A stretch of 64,000 bases of DNA from CAYHCE01 sp964355015 (lineage in GTDB: Bacteria; Cyanobacteriota; Cyanobacteriia; PCC-6307; Cyanobiaceae): contig CAYHCE010000001.1 of NCBI GenBank assembly GCA_964355015.1, positions 62,001 to 126,000 on the forward strand. The letters run 5' to 3'. Shown here in pieces: positions 15,384 to 23,650 of the stretch. Numbering within the stretch: position 1 is the first letter of the stretch; the number at the start of each line of letters is the position of its first letter. The notes under the pieces were generated by a model. The model had not been told where the DNA came from. It saw only the letters and a program-made list of their open reading frames with translations, and made no database searches. The translations under genes and the position numbers were made by a program.

Positions 15384-16961
15384 GTGTCCCTGTCGGGGGC
15401 CCTGCTTGCCCCCCTGCCGGGCTGCCAGCCAGCTCGACCCGACGGTCGGCTGGTGGTGGCGGGCCGCAGCCGCATCGATTCCGTCGATCCCGCCGCCACC
15501 TACAGCTTCGGGGCGCTGCAGCTGATCAGCGCCCTCGGCGATCCGCTCTACTCGATCGACCGCAGCGGCAGACTGGAACCACGCCTGGCCAGCGGTTCGC
15601 CTCGCCTCAGTGCCGACCGGCTGACCGTCTGGGTGCCCCTGCGGAAGGGGGTCCGATTCCACGACGGCACCCCCTTCGATGCCGCCGCCATGGTGTTCAG
15701 CCTGAAGCGGTTCCTGGCGATCGGCAAGCTCAGCTATCTGCTGGGCGACCGGATCGCCTCGGTGGGGGCCAGCGGCAGCCATGAACTGGAACTGAGGCTG
15801 CGGCGACCCTTCTCGGCCCTGCCCCGGTTGCTGAGCGCCGTCAATCTGACGCCGCTCTCCCCCACCGCCTACCGCTCCTACGACCGCCGTTTCCTGAACG
15901 AGCGCTTCGTCGGCACGGGTCCCTACAGGCTTACCTACTTCACCGACCAGCAGCAGCGACTGGAGCCGTTCCCCGGCTACTGGGGCCCCCGCCCGGCCAA
16001 CAACGGCATCGACCTGGTCAACCTGAGCAACTCCACCGCTCTCTACGGCGCGCTGCGCAGCGGCGAGGTGGATGTGCTGCTCTCCACCAGTCTGGAGGGC
16101 GACCAGCAGCTGTCTCTGCACCGATCCGCCGCCGCGGGCCAGTTGCGGGAGGGGGTGGGGCCGGCGCTGGAGATCGGTTACCTCACCCTGCTCACCGACC
16201 AGCCGCCCCTGAAGGATCCGGTGGTGCGGCGCGCCATCGCCCGCAGCCTCGACCACGCCCTGATCAGCCAGCGGGCGAGCCAAGGACTGCGACCGCCACT
16301 GCGCGGCCTGGTCCCCCCCAGCCTGCCCGGTTCCGATCCCGAGGCCTGGCCGGCCTATGACCCGCTCGAGGCCCGCCGGCTGTTCCGCCAGGCGGGCTAC
16401 TGCCGGGGCAGGCGGCTCAGCCTGCCCTTCACCTTCCGCTCGAACATCCCGGCCGACAAGCTGTTCGCCCTGATCTGGCAGGAGCAGTTGCGGCGCGATC
16501 TGGGCGACTGCATCACCCTGGAGGTGAGCGGGATGGAGGCCACCACGGCCTACCGTCAGCTCGGCGAAGGGGCCTTCGCTTCGATCATGCTCGAGTGGAT
16601 GGGCGATTTCCCCGACGCCGACAACTACCTGATGCCACTGCTGGGCTGCGACAAGGCGGAGGGGAACCGCTGCCTGGAAGGAGCCAGCGCCGCCAGCGGC
16701 AGTTTCTGGACCCGTCCCGGCCTCGACGCTGATCTGCGCCGCAGTCAGAGTCTGGAGGGGCCGGCGCGGCTGGTACTGCTGCGACGCCTGCAGCGGGAAA
16801 CGGCCGCCGCGGCGCCCTACATCCCGGTCTGGCTGGTGGCGCCGCGGGCCTGGGCCCGCCGCGAGCTGGGCACCCCGGTCTTCGACGGATCCGGCCGGGT
16901 GGTGCTCAGCCTGCTCCAGAAGGAGCCACGGCCCCGGGGCGGCGCCGGAGGGCGCCGATGA
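15384..16961 (+). CDS. Peptide/nickel-type ABC transporter substrate-binding lipoprotein (family 5)
   Basis: A roughly 525-residue solute-binding protein of the SBP_bac_5 class, which binds peptides, nickel chelates or related ligands outside the inner membrane. A lipobox (LAPLPGC) lies at residues 8-14. Family segments include RKGVRFHDGTPFDAAAMVFSLKR near 91-113 and the FVGTGPYRL region. The n-region is short with GTG 15384; an in-frame CTG at 15366 would add LKCLLA and make a better lipoprotein signal, so the true start may be non-canonical. The stop overlaps the permease start by four bases. Confidence 0.85.
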   Translation: MSLSGALLAPLPGCQPARPDGRLVVAGRSRIDSVDPAATYSFGALQLISALGDPLYSIDRSGRLEPRLASGSPRLSADRLTVWVPLRKGVRFHDGTPFDAAAMVFSLKRFLAIGKLSYLLGDRIASVGASGSHELELRLRRPFSALPRLLSAVNLTPLSPTAYRSYDRRFLNERFVGTGPYRLTYFTDQQQRLEPFPGYWGPRPANNGIDLVNLSNSTALYGALRSGEVDVLLSTSLEGDQQLSLHRSAAAGQLREGVGPALEIGYLTLLTDQPPLKDPVVRRAIARSLDHALISQRASQGLRPPLRGLVPPSLPGSDPEAWPAYDPLEARRLFRQAGYCRGRRLSLPFTFRSNIPADKLFALIWQEQLRRDLGDCITLEVSGMEATTAYRQLGEGAFASIMLEWMGDFPDADNYLMPLLGCDKAEGNRCLEGASAASGSFWTRPGLDADLRRSQSLEGPARLVLLRRLQRETAAAAPYIPVWLVAPRAWARRELGTPVFDGSGRVVLSLLQKEPRPRGGAGGRR

Positions 16962-17977
16962 GCCGCCGCCGTCAGCTGCTGCGCTATCTCGCCAGCCGCC
17001 TGCTGCTGGCGCCGGTGATGCTGTTGCTGATCGCCACCCTGGTGTTCCTGCTGCTGCGCCTCGCTCCTGGCGATCCGATCGATGCGCTGCTGGGCAGCCG
17101 CGCCCCGGAGGCCGCTCGAGTGGCGCTGCGCCATCAGCTCGGGCTCGATCAGCCCCTGCTGCGTCAGTTCGTCGCGTTTCTCTGGGGTCTGGTGCGAGGT
17201 GATCTGGGCGAATCTCTCACCAACCAGACGCCGGTGGCGCAGCTGATCCGCCAGAGTCTCCCCGCCAGCCTGGAGCTGGGGGTGTGCGCCCTGCTGATTG
17301 CCGCCGTGCTGGGCCTGGCGGTGGGCTTCAGCGGTATAGCCCGGCCCGAGGGGAAGGTGGATCTGGCCGGCCGGCTCTACGGCATCGGCACCTATGCCCT
17401 GCCGCCGTTCTGGGCGGCGATGGTGGTGCAGCTGGTCTTCGCCGTCTGGCTCGGCTGGCTGCCGGTGGGGGGGCGGTTCCCGGCCACGCTGATGCCGCCC
17501 TCCGGCACGGGCTTCTACCTGCTCGACAGCCTCCGGGCGGGCAATATCGCGCAGCTCGCCGGCACGTTGCGGCATCTGACCCTGCCGGCGGCCACCCTCG
17601 GCCTGCTGCTGAGCGGCATCTTCGCCAACGCGCTGCGGCTCAACCTGCGGCGCGTGTTGCGCTCCGACTACGTCGAGGCGGCGCGCAGCCGGGGCCTGAG
17701 TGAATCGCGGGTCGTGCTGCGCCATGCGTTGCCCAACGCCCTGCTGCCGGTGCTTACGATCACGGGCATCACCGTGGCCTCCCTGATCGGTGGGGCCCTG
17801 TTGATCGAGGTCACCTACTCCTGGCCTGGCATCGCCTTCCGCCTCCAGGAGGCGATCGCCCAGCGTGACTATCCACTGGTGCAGGGAATCGTGGTGGTGG
17901 TGGCAGGCCTTGTGGTGTTCGTAAGCGTGACGGTGGACGTGATGGTGGCCCTGCTCGATCCCCGCATCCGCTTCTAG
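16958..17977 (+). CDS. DppB-type ABC transporter permease
   Basis: A 339-residue inner-membrane permease of the BPD_transp_1 family with about six spans, starting with SRLLLAPVMLLLIATLVFLLLRLAPGDP, the DppB-type N-terminus. The EAA-like cytoplasmic loop for ATPase contact is EAARSRGLSESRVVLRHALPNALLPV near residue 240. It partners with the upstream binding protein. A DppC-type second permease and the ATPases would be needed for a full importer and are not here. Confidence 0.9.
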   Translation: MSRRRQLLRYLASRLLLAPVMLLLIATLVFLLLRLAPGDPIDALLGSRAPEAARVALRHQLGLDQPLLRQFVAFLWGLVRGDLGESLTNQTPVAQLIRQSLPASLELGVCALLIAAVLGLAVGFSGIARPEGKVDLAGRLYGIGTYALPPFWAAMVVQLVFAVWLGWLPVGGRFPATLMPPSGTGFYLLDSLRAGNIAQLAGTLRHLTLPAATLGLLLSGIFANALRLNLRRVLRSDYVEAARSRGLSESRVVLRHALPNALLPVLTITGITVASLIGGALLIEVTYSWPGIAFRLQEAIAQRDYPLVQGIVVVVAGLVVFVSVTVDVMVALLDPRIRF

Positions 17978-18008
17978 GCAGGATCCCCGGCGGCGGCGTG
18001 CGCTCGGA

Positions 18009-19574
18009 TCAGCGGCCCAGCCGGTCGCGCCAGCGGTGGGCGGTCCGCTCATCCAGGACGTAGGCCTTCACTCCCTGCTGCAGTCTCTGCTGGGCGAGCA
18101 TGGGGCTGCCGGTTTCGAGCGAGGCGAGGAAATCGGCGGTGAGGCCGAGCATCAGCTCCTGCACCTTCAGAGGCTCCACTCCCACCAGGCCGTCTCCAAG
18201 TTGCAGCAGGGCGCGCTCCTGGCTCTGGATGCGCACCGCCGAGAAGTGGCTGCCCCCCTCCACCAGCACCAGCCGGCTGCGGGGATCATGGTGCTGCAGG
18301 AACAGCCCCAGCTGCTCGCTCACGGGGGGTGTGACCAGGTCGAGCCCCCCCCCCAGCAGCAACAGCGGAACCGGCAGCCCCTCCAGGCCGCGTTCGGGCC
18401 AGAGCAGGCTGCCGAACCCGTTGATGCTCACCACCGCCGCCAGTTCGCCGGACCGCTCCGGCGGGACCGTCGCCGGCAGAGTCACCTCCGGCAGCTGGCA
18501 CTGGAGCAGGCGGGAGAGGTTGATCAGCGGGATCACATCCAGCGCCTGGTCGCAGCGTTGCTCCAGCCCTGCCAGCGGCCGCATGCCGCTGGCCAGCAGG
18601 GCCGAGAGCCCGCCCAGGGAGTGGCCCATCAACACCACAGAGTCTCCGAGCGACGGCAGGTCGCCGGTCCGTTCGGCCCGCAGCACCGCCTCCACGTCCG
18701 CCAGGCGGTCGGGCAGGGTCTCGGCACCGGGCGGTGGCCGCTGACCGTCGAGCAGTTGCCGAACCGCCTTCTCGTCGCTGCCCGGATGTTCGAGCAGCAG
18801 CACCGGCCAGCCCCGCGCCGCCAGCCCCTGCCCCAGCCAGCTCAGCTGGGCACCGCTGCCCCCCAGGCCGGGCATCAGCAGCACCCAGGGGCGATGTCGT
18901 GGACTGGTGGCCGGCCAGAGCTGCAGGGTCAGGGGCTCGCGGCGGTGCGCCACCACCAGCGTCAGGGACAGGGGGCGTGGCGCGGGGGCCAGTGCGGCCA
19001 GCCTGCTGCTCAGGTCGGATCTGTCGATGCTGGGCAGCGGCAGTTGCCGCAGCTGCCGCAGGGCTTGTCCCTGGTCTTCCAGCTGCCGCCGCCACAGCTG
19101 GGCCAGCTTCAGCAGTCCATCGAGGTCGAGGGTGAGGTGCGGCGATGGCACCGCCCGCAGCAGATCGAGAAAACTGACGGGCTCCGGCCTCTGCAGCAGT
19201 TCCCGCAGGGTCGCGAGCAGCACCACTCCACTGCCGCTTTGGCCGGTGCTCAGCAGTTCGCCCACCTCATCGAGCACCTGGCGCCCCGCCCAGCTCTTCA
19301 GCAGTTGCAGGGCCAGGCCGCGGTCGCGCAGCAGCGGCGCCTGCAGCAGTGTGCTGAGATCCTGGCGGCTGCGATCGTCCAGCAGCTCGAACCAGACCGC
19401 CAGATCCGTGCGGTTGTTGCGCGGATCCCGGCTCCAGGCGTCCAGTTGCTCCAGATCGAGGGGAAGGACAAGGCCATCGAGCCGAACCTGCAGCTGATCG
19501 GCCGCCGTGGCCGGCAGGCCCCCCACCAGCAGACTGGCGAGCAGCACCACCAGCCACCGGGAGCGGTTTGTCAC
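18009..19574 (-). CDS. Secreted DUF1400/alpha-beta hydrolase fusion protein
   Basis: About 521 residues from GTG 19574 (a TTG at 19592 would add six residues). A signal peptide (SRWLVVLLASLLVGGLPATAA) precedes a DUF1400 domain (about 25-150) and an alpha/beta-hydrolase domain. The hydrolase has the Ser nucleophile in VVLMGHSLGGLSALL and a plausible catalytic His in LVEGGSHFSAV. This DUF1400-lipase-like architecture is common in cyanobacteria; substrate unknown, presumably a periplasmic ester. It is convergent with the ABC permease and divergent from the MFS gene, whose annotated start overlaps its 5' end by a few bases. Confidence 0.82.
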   Translation of the reverse strand: MTNRSRWLVVLLASLLVGGLPATAADQLQVRLDGLVLPLDLEQLDAWSRDPRNNRTDLAVWFELLDDRSRQDLSTLLQAPLLRDRGLALQLLKSWAGRQVLDEVGELLSTGQSGSGVVLLATLRELLQRPEPVSFLDLLRAVPSPHLTLDLDGLLKLAQLWRRQLEDQGQALRQLRQLPLPSIDRSDLSSRLAALAPAPRPLSLTLVVAHRREPLTLQLWPATSPRHRPWVLLMPGLGGSGAQLSWLGQGLAARGWPVLLLEHPGSDEKAVRQLLDGQRPPPGAETLPDRLADVEAVLRAERTGDLPSLGDSVVLMGHSLGGLSALLASGMRPLAGLEQRCDQALDVIPLINLSRLLQCQLPEVTLPATVPPERSGELAAVVSINGFGSLLWPERGLEGLPVPLLLLGGGLDLVTPPVSEQLGLFLQHHDPRSRLVLVEGGSHFSAVRIQSQERALLQLGDGLVGVEPLKVQELMLGLTADFLASLETGSPMLAQQRLQQGVKAYVLDERTAHRWRDRLGR

Positions 19575-20809
19575 AGCCTCACGCAGGAGCAAGCAGCCTC
19601 AGCTGGTTGCTCCAGTTTCCCGCGCCGCTGCGCGAACTGGCCATGATCCGCCTGGCGGGCAGCGTCGGGGCCGGCGGGGTGCTGTATCTCACCCCGGTGG
19701 TGTTTCACCAGGCCCAGTTCTCGGCCACGGCAGTGGGCCAGGGTCTGGCGAGCGCGGCGCTGGCGGGCACGGCCGCTCGTCTGCTGAGCGGCTGGTGGCT
19801 GGATCGGGGCCTCGCCATCAGCCCGCCGGTGCTGCTGGCGGCGATGCTGTCGCTTCTGGCCGACAGCCGGCTGCTGACGGCCCAGACCTTCGCGGCGTTC
19901 CTGCTGGGCCAGATTCTGCTCGGCACGGCTATGGGCCTCTACTGGCCGGCGATCGAGCTGGCGGTGCCGCTCAGTGCCCCGCCGCTTCCCTCCAGCCGGG
20001 GCTACGCCCTGGTGCGCACCGCCGACGCGCTCGGCATCACCGTGGGGGTGCTGCTGGGGGCCGGTCTGGCCGCGGCCGGCCGATTGCGGGGCATCTATCT
20101 GGTGGACATCACCTGCATGCTGGTCGTGATCGCGCTGCTGCTGAGGCGGCCGCTTCCTTCCGGGGCGCCACCACCGATGGCCGATCGGCTGCTGTCCTGG
20201 CGGCTGTGGGTGCGGCCGCTGCTGCCGCTGCTGGCGGTCACGCTGCTGGCCACCGGCATGGTGTCGCTGCTGCAGAGCGCCCTGCCACTGGATCTGGTGA
20301 GCGGCGGGCTGGCCCGGGCGCCGCTGCCCGCGAGTCTGGGGGCGCTGCTGATGGGGCTCCAGCTGACGCTCCTGCTGCTGTTGCAGTGGCCGCTGGGCCG
20401 CTGGCTGGCCGACCGGCCGGTGGCCCTCGGGCTGGGCTGGAGCCTGGTGGGCTTCGCGGCAGGCGCGCTGCTGCTCGCGTTCTCCAGCCTCGGCTGGCAC
20501 AGCCTGCCTATGCTGCTGCTGGCCCAGCTGCCCCTGGCGGCGGCGGCGGCAGCCTTCCTGCCCACCGCCAGCGAGGCCGTGATCGAGGTGACGCCCTCCG
20601 CTCACCAGGGCATGGCGATGGCCCTGTTCTCGCAGTGCTTCGCGATCAGTTCCCTGGTGGCGCCTCTGCTTGGGGGCAGGCTGCTGGACAGTCAGGGGAA
20701 CGGGGTGGGGCTGTGGCTGCTGATGGCGGGCCTGTGCCTGCTCGGGCTGCTGCTGGTGGGTCAGCTGGCCCGTTTCCATCCCCATCCCCGCCAGGCGCGG
20801 GTCAGCTGA
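19568..20809 (+). CDS. MFS transporter
   Basis: Up to 413 residues with about 12 hydrophobic spans and Gly-rich helices typical of the major facilitator superfamily, for example GQILLGTAMGLYWPAIELAV and the motif-A-like GWWLDRGLAI loop. The substrate cannot be inferred. The start is uncertain: TTG 19568 overlaps the divergent hydrolase start; TTG 19607 or ATG 19643 are alternatives, the last leaving almost no residues before the first span. The 3' end overlaps the convergent small gene by eight bases. Confidence 0.8.
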   Translation: MSQPHAGASSLSWLLQFPAPLRELAMIRLAGSVGAGGVLYLTPVVFHQAQFSATAVGQGLASAALAGTAARLLSGWWLDRGLAISPPVLLAAMLSLLADSRLLTAQTFAAFLLGQILLGTAMGLYWPAIELAVPLSAPPLPSSRGYALVRTADALGITVGVLLGAGLAAAGRLRGIYLVDITCMLVVIALLLRRPLPSGAPPPMADRLLSWRLWVRPLLPLLAVTLLATGMVSLLQSALPLDLVSGGLARAPLPASLGALLMGLQLTLLLLLQWPLGRWLADRPVALGLGWSLVGFAAGALLLAFSSLGWHSLPMLLLAQLPLAAAAAAFLPTASEAVIEVTPSAHQGMAMALFSQCFAISSLVAPLLGGRLLDSQGNGVGLWLLMAGLCLLGLLLVGQLARFHPHPRQARVS

Positions 20810-21077
20810 GAGGGTCCGCCAGCGACCCTGCGCCCGACGCCGGGTCGCTGGCACCGGCGTGGGCCTTCTGGGCGGCCACCCACGCCTGCGACTCCTGAGG
20901 CAGGGGTTCGGTGCCGTACTCCCAGTCGTCGTAGTCGGGGTCGTTGCGGATGCGCTGGTGAAGCTCCCTCTGGACGTCGAAGTTGTGGGGCTGCATGGCG
21001 ACCGCGGCGGGATCGATGGTGCCGCCGGTCGGCGCTGCAGAGGGCAGGGCCTGGGAGGGATCCTGGGCTGGGGTCAT
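20802..21077 (-). CDS. Conserved small hypothetical protein
   Basis: A 91-residue acidic soluble protein from ATG 21077, with a central segment (DVQRELHQRIRNDPDYDDWEY) predicted helical and charged, flanked by low-complexity Ala/Ser/Pro ends. I do not recognise a family. Third-position G/C bias supports coding. Its last codons overlap the MFS gene end on the other strand. Confidence 0.55.
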   Translation of the reverse strand: MTPAQDPSQALPSAAPTGGTIDPAAVAMQPHNFDVQRELHQRIRNDPDYDDWEYGTEPLPQESQAWVAAQKAHAGASDPASGAGSLADPLS

Positions 21078-21431
21078 GGCAGGGCTCCGCATCTGGCTCG
21101 ATTCTCGCCGATGCCCCGGCGTGTGAGGCGCTCGCGGCCAGGCTGAGGTCAGGCCAACGAGCCTGATGGCCGCAGAGATCGCAGTTTCCTCCGTCGGTTG
21201 AAAGCGTGGATGGTCGCCAGGATCCCCGTTGTGTCAGAGGGTTTCGGGCCGCTGGTCTGCGGCGCCACCACCCGATCCCTGCAGGGGCATGGCCGGCCCT
21301 CCCCCCATGCCGGCCGGACTGGGTCCGCCCGGCTTCCGGCCTGGACCCTGGAAGCTTGGTTATGGCGTCCCGCCAGTGCATTCACACAATCCAGGCATAC
21401 TGGAGTTGGATTCCTTCCAGGCGGAGAGTGA
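21078..21431. other. Intergenic stretch before the polysaccharide export genes
   Basis: No gene is supported in these 354 bases. An inverted repeat GGCCGGC/GCCGGCC is at 21291-21297 and 21309-21315 with an 11-base spacer; it is not followed by a T-run. Base composition shifts from the GC-rich bulk to AT-richer sequence toward the right end, where promoters of both flanking genes should lie. Confidence 0.5.
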
Positions 21432-22196
21432 GTGCAACAGGCAGGGCAACCGGTTGTGGAATTGGAGGATGTCACCCTGCTCATCCCCGTGGAGGGCGTC
21501 GGAGAACGGTCTCTGAAAAAGACCCTTGTCACGGGATTGACAGGAGGCTTGCTGAAGCGAGAACGCCGGGATTCGGTAGGGGTTGAAGCGCTTTCCCATC
21601 TCGATCTGGTGATTCGTTCCGGCGAGCGAGTCGCCATTCTTGGCCACAACGGAGCCGGTAAGACCACTCTTCTTCGCCTGCTTTGTGATATCTATGCTCC
21701 CACGTCCGGTCGTATCCGCCGTAACGTTCCGATTGAGCCGCTGATTGACAAGGCAAGCTGGATTGATCAGGATCTCACTGGTTTCCATGCAGCCAAAGCC
21801 CAGTTTCTTTTCAACCGTAACTCTTTACGGGGTTTTGATCTTTTCTATGAGGAGTTGCTGGCCTTTACGGAGCTTGCTGATTTTATGCACTTGCCATTGC
21901 GAACCTATAGCGATGGCATGAAAACAAGGCTGCAGTTCGGCTTGCTCACAGGTTTCCACCATGAGGCCCTTGCCTTGGATGAGGGCATCGGAGCAGGCGA
22001 CCAATCCTTTCTTAACAAGGCACAGGATCGCCTGGTCCGCTTTCTCGGCAGCGTGGGTACGCTGATCCTGGCCTCCCATTCAAACGATCTGTTGCGTCAA
22101 TTCTGCAATCGTGGACTGGTGATGAATCATGGAAGCATCGTTTTCGATGGAGCCTTTGAAGACGCGCAGACGTACTATCTGTCTCACCTGAGCTAG
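21432..22196 (+). CDS. ABC transporter ATPase, Wzt/KpsT-type polysaccharide exporter
   Basis: A 254-residue ATPase of the O-antigen/capsule/teichoic acid export class. Walker A is GHNGAGKTT at 71-79, the signature region is TYSDGMKTRLQFGL around 158-171 (class-typical YSxGM, with Asp before Gly), and Walker B with the catalytic Glu is ALALDEG near 180-186. There is no C-terminal carbohydrate-binding domain as in long Wzt proteins. The start is a GTG at 21432. Codon use is AT-richer than in flanking genes. It is followed by its permease with a five-base gap. Confidence 0.9.
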   Translation: MQQAGQPVVELEDVTLLIPVEGVGERSLKKTLVTGLTGGLLKRERRDSVGVEALSHLDLVIRSGERVAILGHNGAGKTTLLRLLCDIYAPTSGRIRRNVPIEPLIDKASWIDQDLTGFHAAKAQFLFNRNSLRGFDLFYEELLAFTELADFMHLPLRTYSDGMKTRLQFGLLTGFHHEALALDEGIGAGDQSFLNKAQDRLVRFLGSVGTLILASHSNDLLRQFCNRGLVMNHGSIVFDGAFEDAQTYYLSHLS

Positions 22197-22201
22197 GCTT
22201 G

Positions 22202-23014
22202 ATGGAGATGACATCCGGACTGAGGCTTGTCCGATTTCAGGGATATGGCTTTCGCTACGCCATTCGCACCTTTCGTACCTGGTGGTATGCCGCCTGGCTG
22301 CGCACACTGGGGCGCTTCAGCCGCACCTATCTGGGTAGCTTCTGGATTGGCCTCGCCAATCTGTTGAGTGTCACCTTGCTTGGCTTTGTCTATGGAGTGG
22401 TGTTTGGGGTAAAGGATCCTCTCGCCTATTTTATGTTTCTTGCCGTTGGAGTTACTGTCTGGGGGTTCATTGCAGAATCACTCAGTGGCGCTAGTAGCCT
22501 GTTCGTCAGGCGCGGAATGCAGATGAAAAACAATAAATTTGTTCCGATTTTCTTCTGTCTTGAAGATTGGGCTTTTCAGCTTCAGTGCTTTGCCCAGGCA
22601 CTTCTTTTTGTGGTTCTGATTCTGGCTCTGTTCAAGCCCTATGTTCTTGTTTCCTTGGTGACAACTGCTCTATTGCCTGTGTTAAATCTGCTTCTGTTCG
22701 TTTTCTGGATGATGCTGACATGTGCAATACTTGGTGCTCGCTTTAAAGATTTTGCTCAGTTTCTGCCAATTTTTCTTCAGCTTGCATTTCTGATCTCTCC
22801 CATTCTGTATCCCAAGCAAGCTCTGATGGGCCACGGCTATATTGCTGACTTCAACCCATTTTTCAGGGCATTGTCTCCCGTAAGGCGTGCCATTCTTGAG
22901 AATCAGATCAGCTGGGATGTGCAGCTTCCGGCTCTTGCTCTGAATCTCCTTTTGTGTTGGCTCATGATGTACATCCTGCATCGTTTTCGCTACCAGCTGG
23001 CTCTGTGGGCTTGA
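22202..23014 (+). CDS. ABC-2 permease, Wzm/KpsM-type polysaccharide exporter
   Basis: A 270-residue membrane protein with about six spans and the ABC-2 polysaccharide-export pattern: an N-terminal RTFRTWWYAAWLRTLGRFSRTYLG amphipathic region, then TM1, and the conserved FLISPILYPKQALMG...NPFFRALSPVR block near the C-terminus. It forms the channel driven by the preceding ATPase to export lipid-linked glycans across the inner membrane. The sequence is markedly AT-rich here (22 G/C in the 60 bases 22741-22800). No glycosyltransferases accompany the pair in this window. Confidence 0.9.
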   Translation: MEMTSGLRLVRFQGYGFRYAIRTFRTWWYAAWLRTLGRFSRTYLGSFWIGLANLLSVTLLGFVYGVVFGVKDPLAYFMFLAVGVTVWGFIAESLSGASSLFVRRGMQMKNNKFVPIFFCLEDWAFQLQCFAQALLFVVLILALFKPYVLVSLVTTALLPVLNLLLFVFWMMLTCAILGARFKDFAQFLPIFLQLAFLISPILYPKQALMGHGYIADFNPFFRALSPVRRAILENQISWDVQLPALALNLLLCWLMMYILHRFRYQLALWA

Positions 23015-23365
23015 ATCGCGTCAGAACCCAGGAATCAGACCCCGGGAATGTTCGTAGGTCGTTGCTTCTTGTCGATGCGGCCTGCACTGGGTTGCCGGCC
23101 AGCTCTTCAGCCAGGGTCTGCACAGCGTCATGGGCAGGCGCCCCCATCGCTCCAGGACCATTGACTGCCCCAGGTGATCCCGGCGCCGTTGTGCTCAGCT
23201 ACTGACTGATGCTCTGACTGGAGGCTTTATTGGTAGTGACAGCTTTGATCTCGGCATCGGCATCGGCACCGTGTTGTTGAAGAGCTTTGAATTGGGAGCC
23301 CCCCCACTGTCAGCAAAGAAGTCCGCTCGGTCTGACCCATCCACCAGGGGGCCTTGCCGACGACC
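23015..23365. other. Gene-free stretch at the island junction
   Basis: About 350 bases without a supportable gene. Short ORFs on both strands lack start signals and consistent codon bias. It contains a small run of repeated ggcatc hexamers near 23255-23270. It lies between the exporter operon and a transposase remnant, so decayed mobile DNA is likely. Confidence 0.5.
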
Positions 23366-23587
23366 ATGAAACCGATCTATGACCAGGCCGTGCGGGCGGA
23401 GATGGAGATCCGCAAGCGCATGAGTCCGCCCAGCCGGGAGACCGTGGCTGAGATTGCCCGCTCCACCGGCATCACGACGCAGACCCTCTACAACTGGCGC
23501 GGCCAGTGGCAGAAGCAGGGCCGGCTGGCCGCCGTGATCCAGGCCTCAGGCCTCAGCGGCAGCGACTTGGGGGCAAGCGGAAGCGGC
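23366..23587 (+). pseudogene. Truncated IS-type transposase orfA (helix-turn-helix)
   Basis: From ATG 23366 the first 50 residues form a complete helix-turn-helix of the IS3/orfA style: MKPIYDQAVRAEMEIRKRM, then SPPSRETVAEIARSTGITTQTLYNWRGQWQKQGRL. The next residues (AAVIQASGLSGSDLGA) look like a later part of the same family, joined directly after KQGRL as if about 15-20 codons were deleted. Resemblance then stops and the frame runs on as unrelated sequence to 23824. The catalytic orfB is missing. Non-functional remnant; the deletion is inferred from recalled relatives. Confidence 0.7.
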
Positions 23588-23650
23588 GCCGGGGTGGGCT
23601 ATCAAGGTTCACCTCTCAGGAGCCGGCTTGTTCGACCCCTGAACAGAGGC

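Noticed and set aside
18036..19646. Long + strand ORF of 536 codons antisense to the DUF1400 hydrolase
   Set aside because: Gln/His/Arg-rich shadow of a strongly biased gene; the - strand frame has a signal peptide and catalytic motifs.
21287..21315. Inverted repeat GGCCGGC/GCCGGCC as terminator or IS end
   Set aside because: No T-run, no matching copy elsewhere in the island; such GC repeats arise easily in GC-rich DNA.
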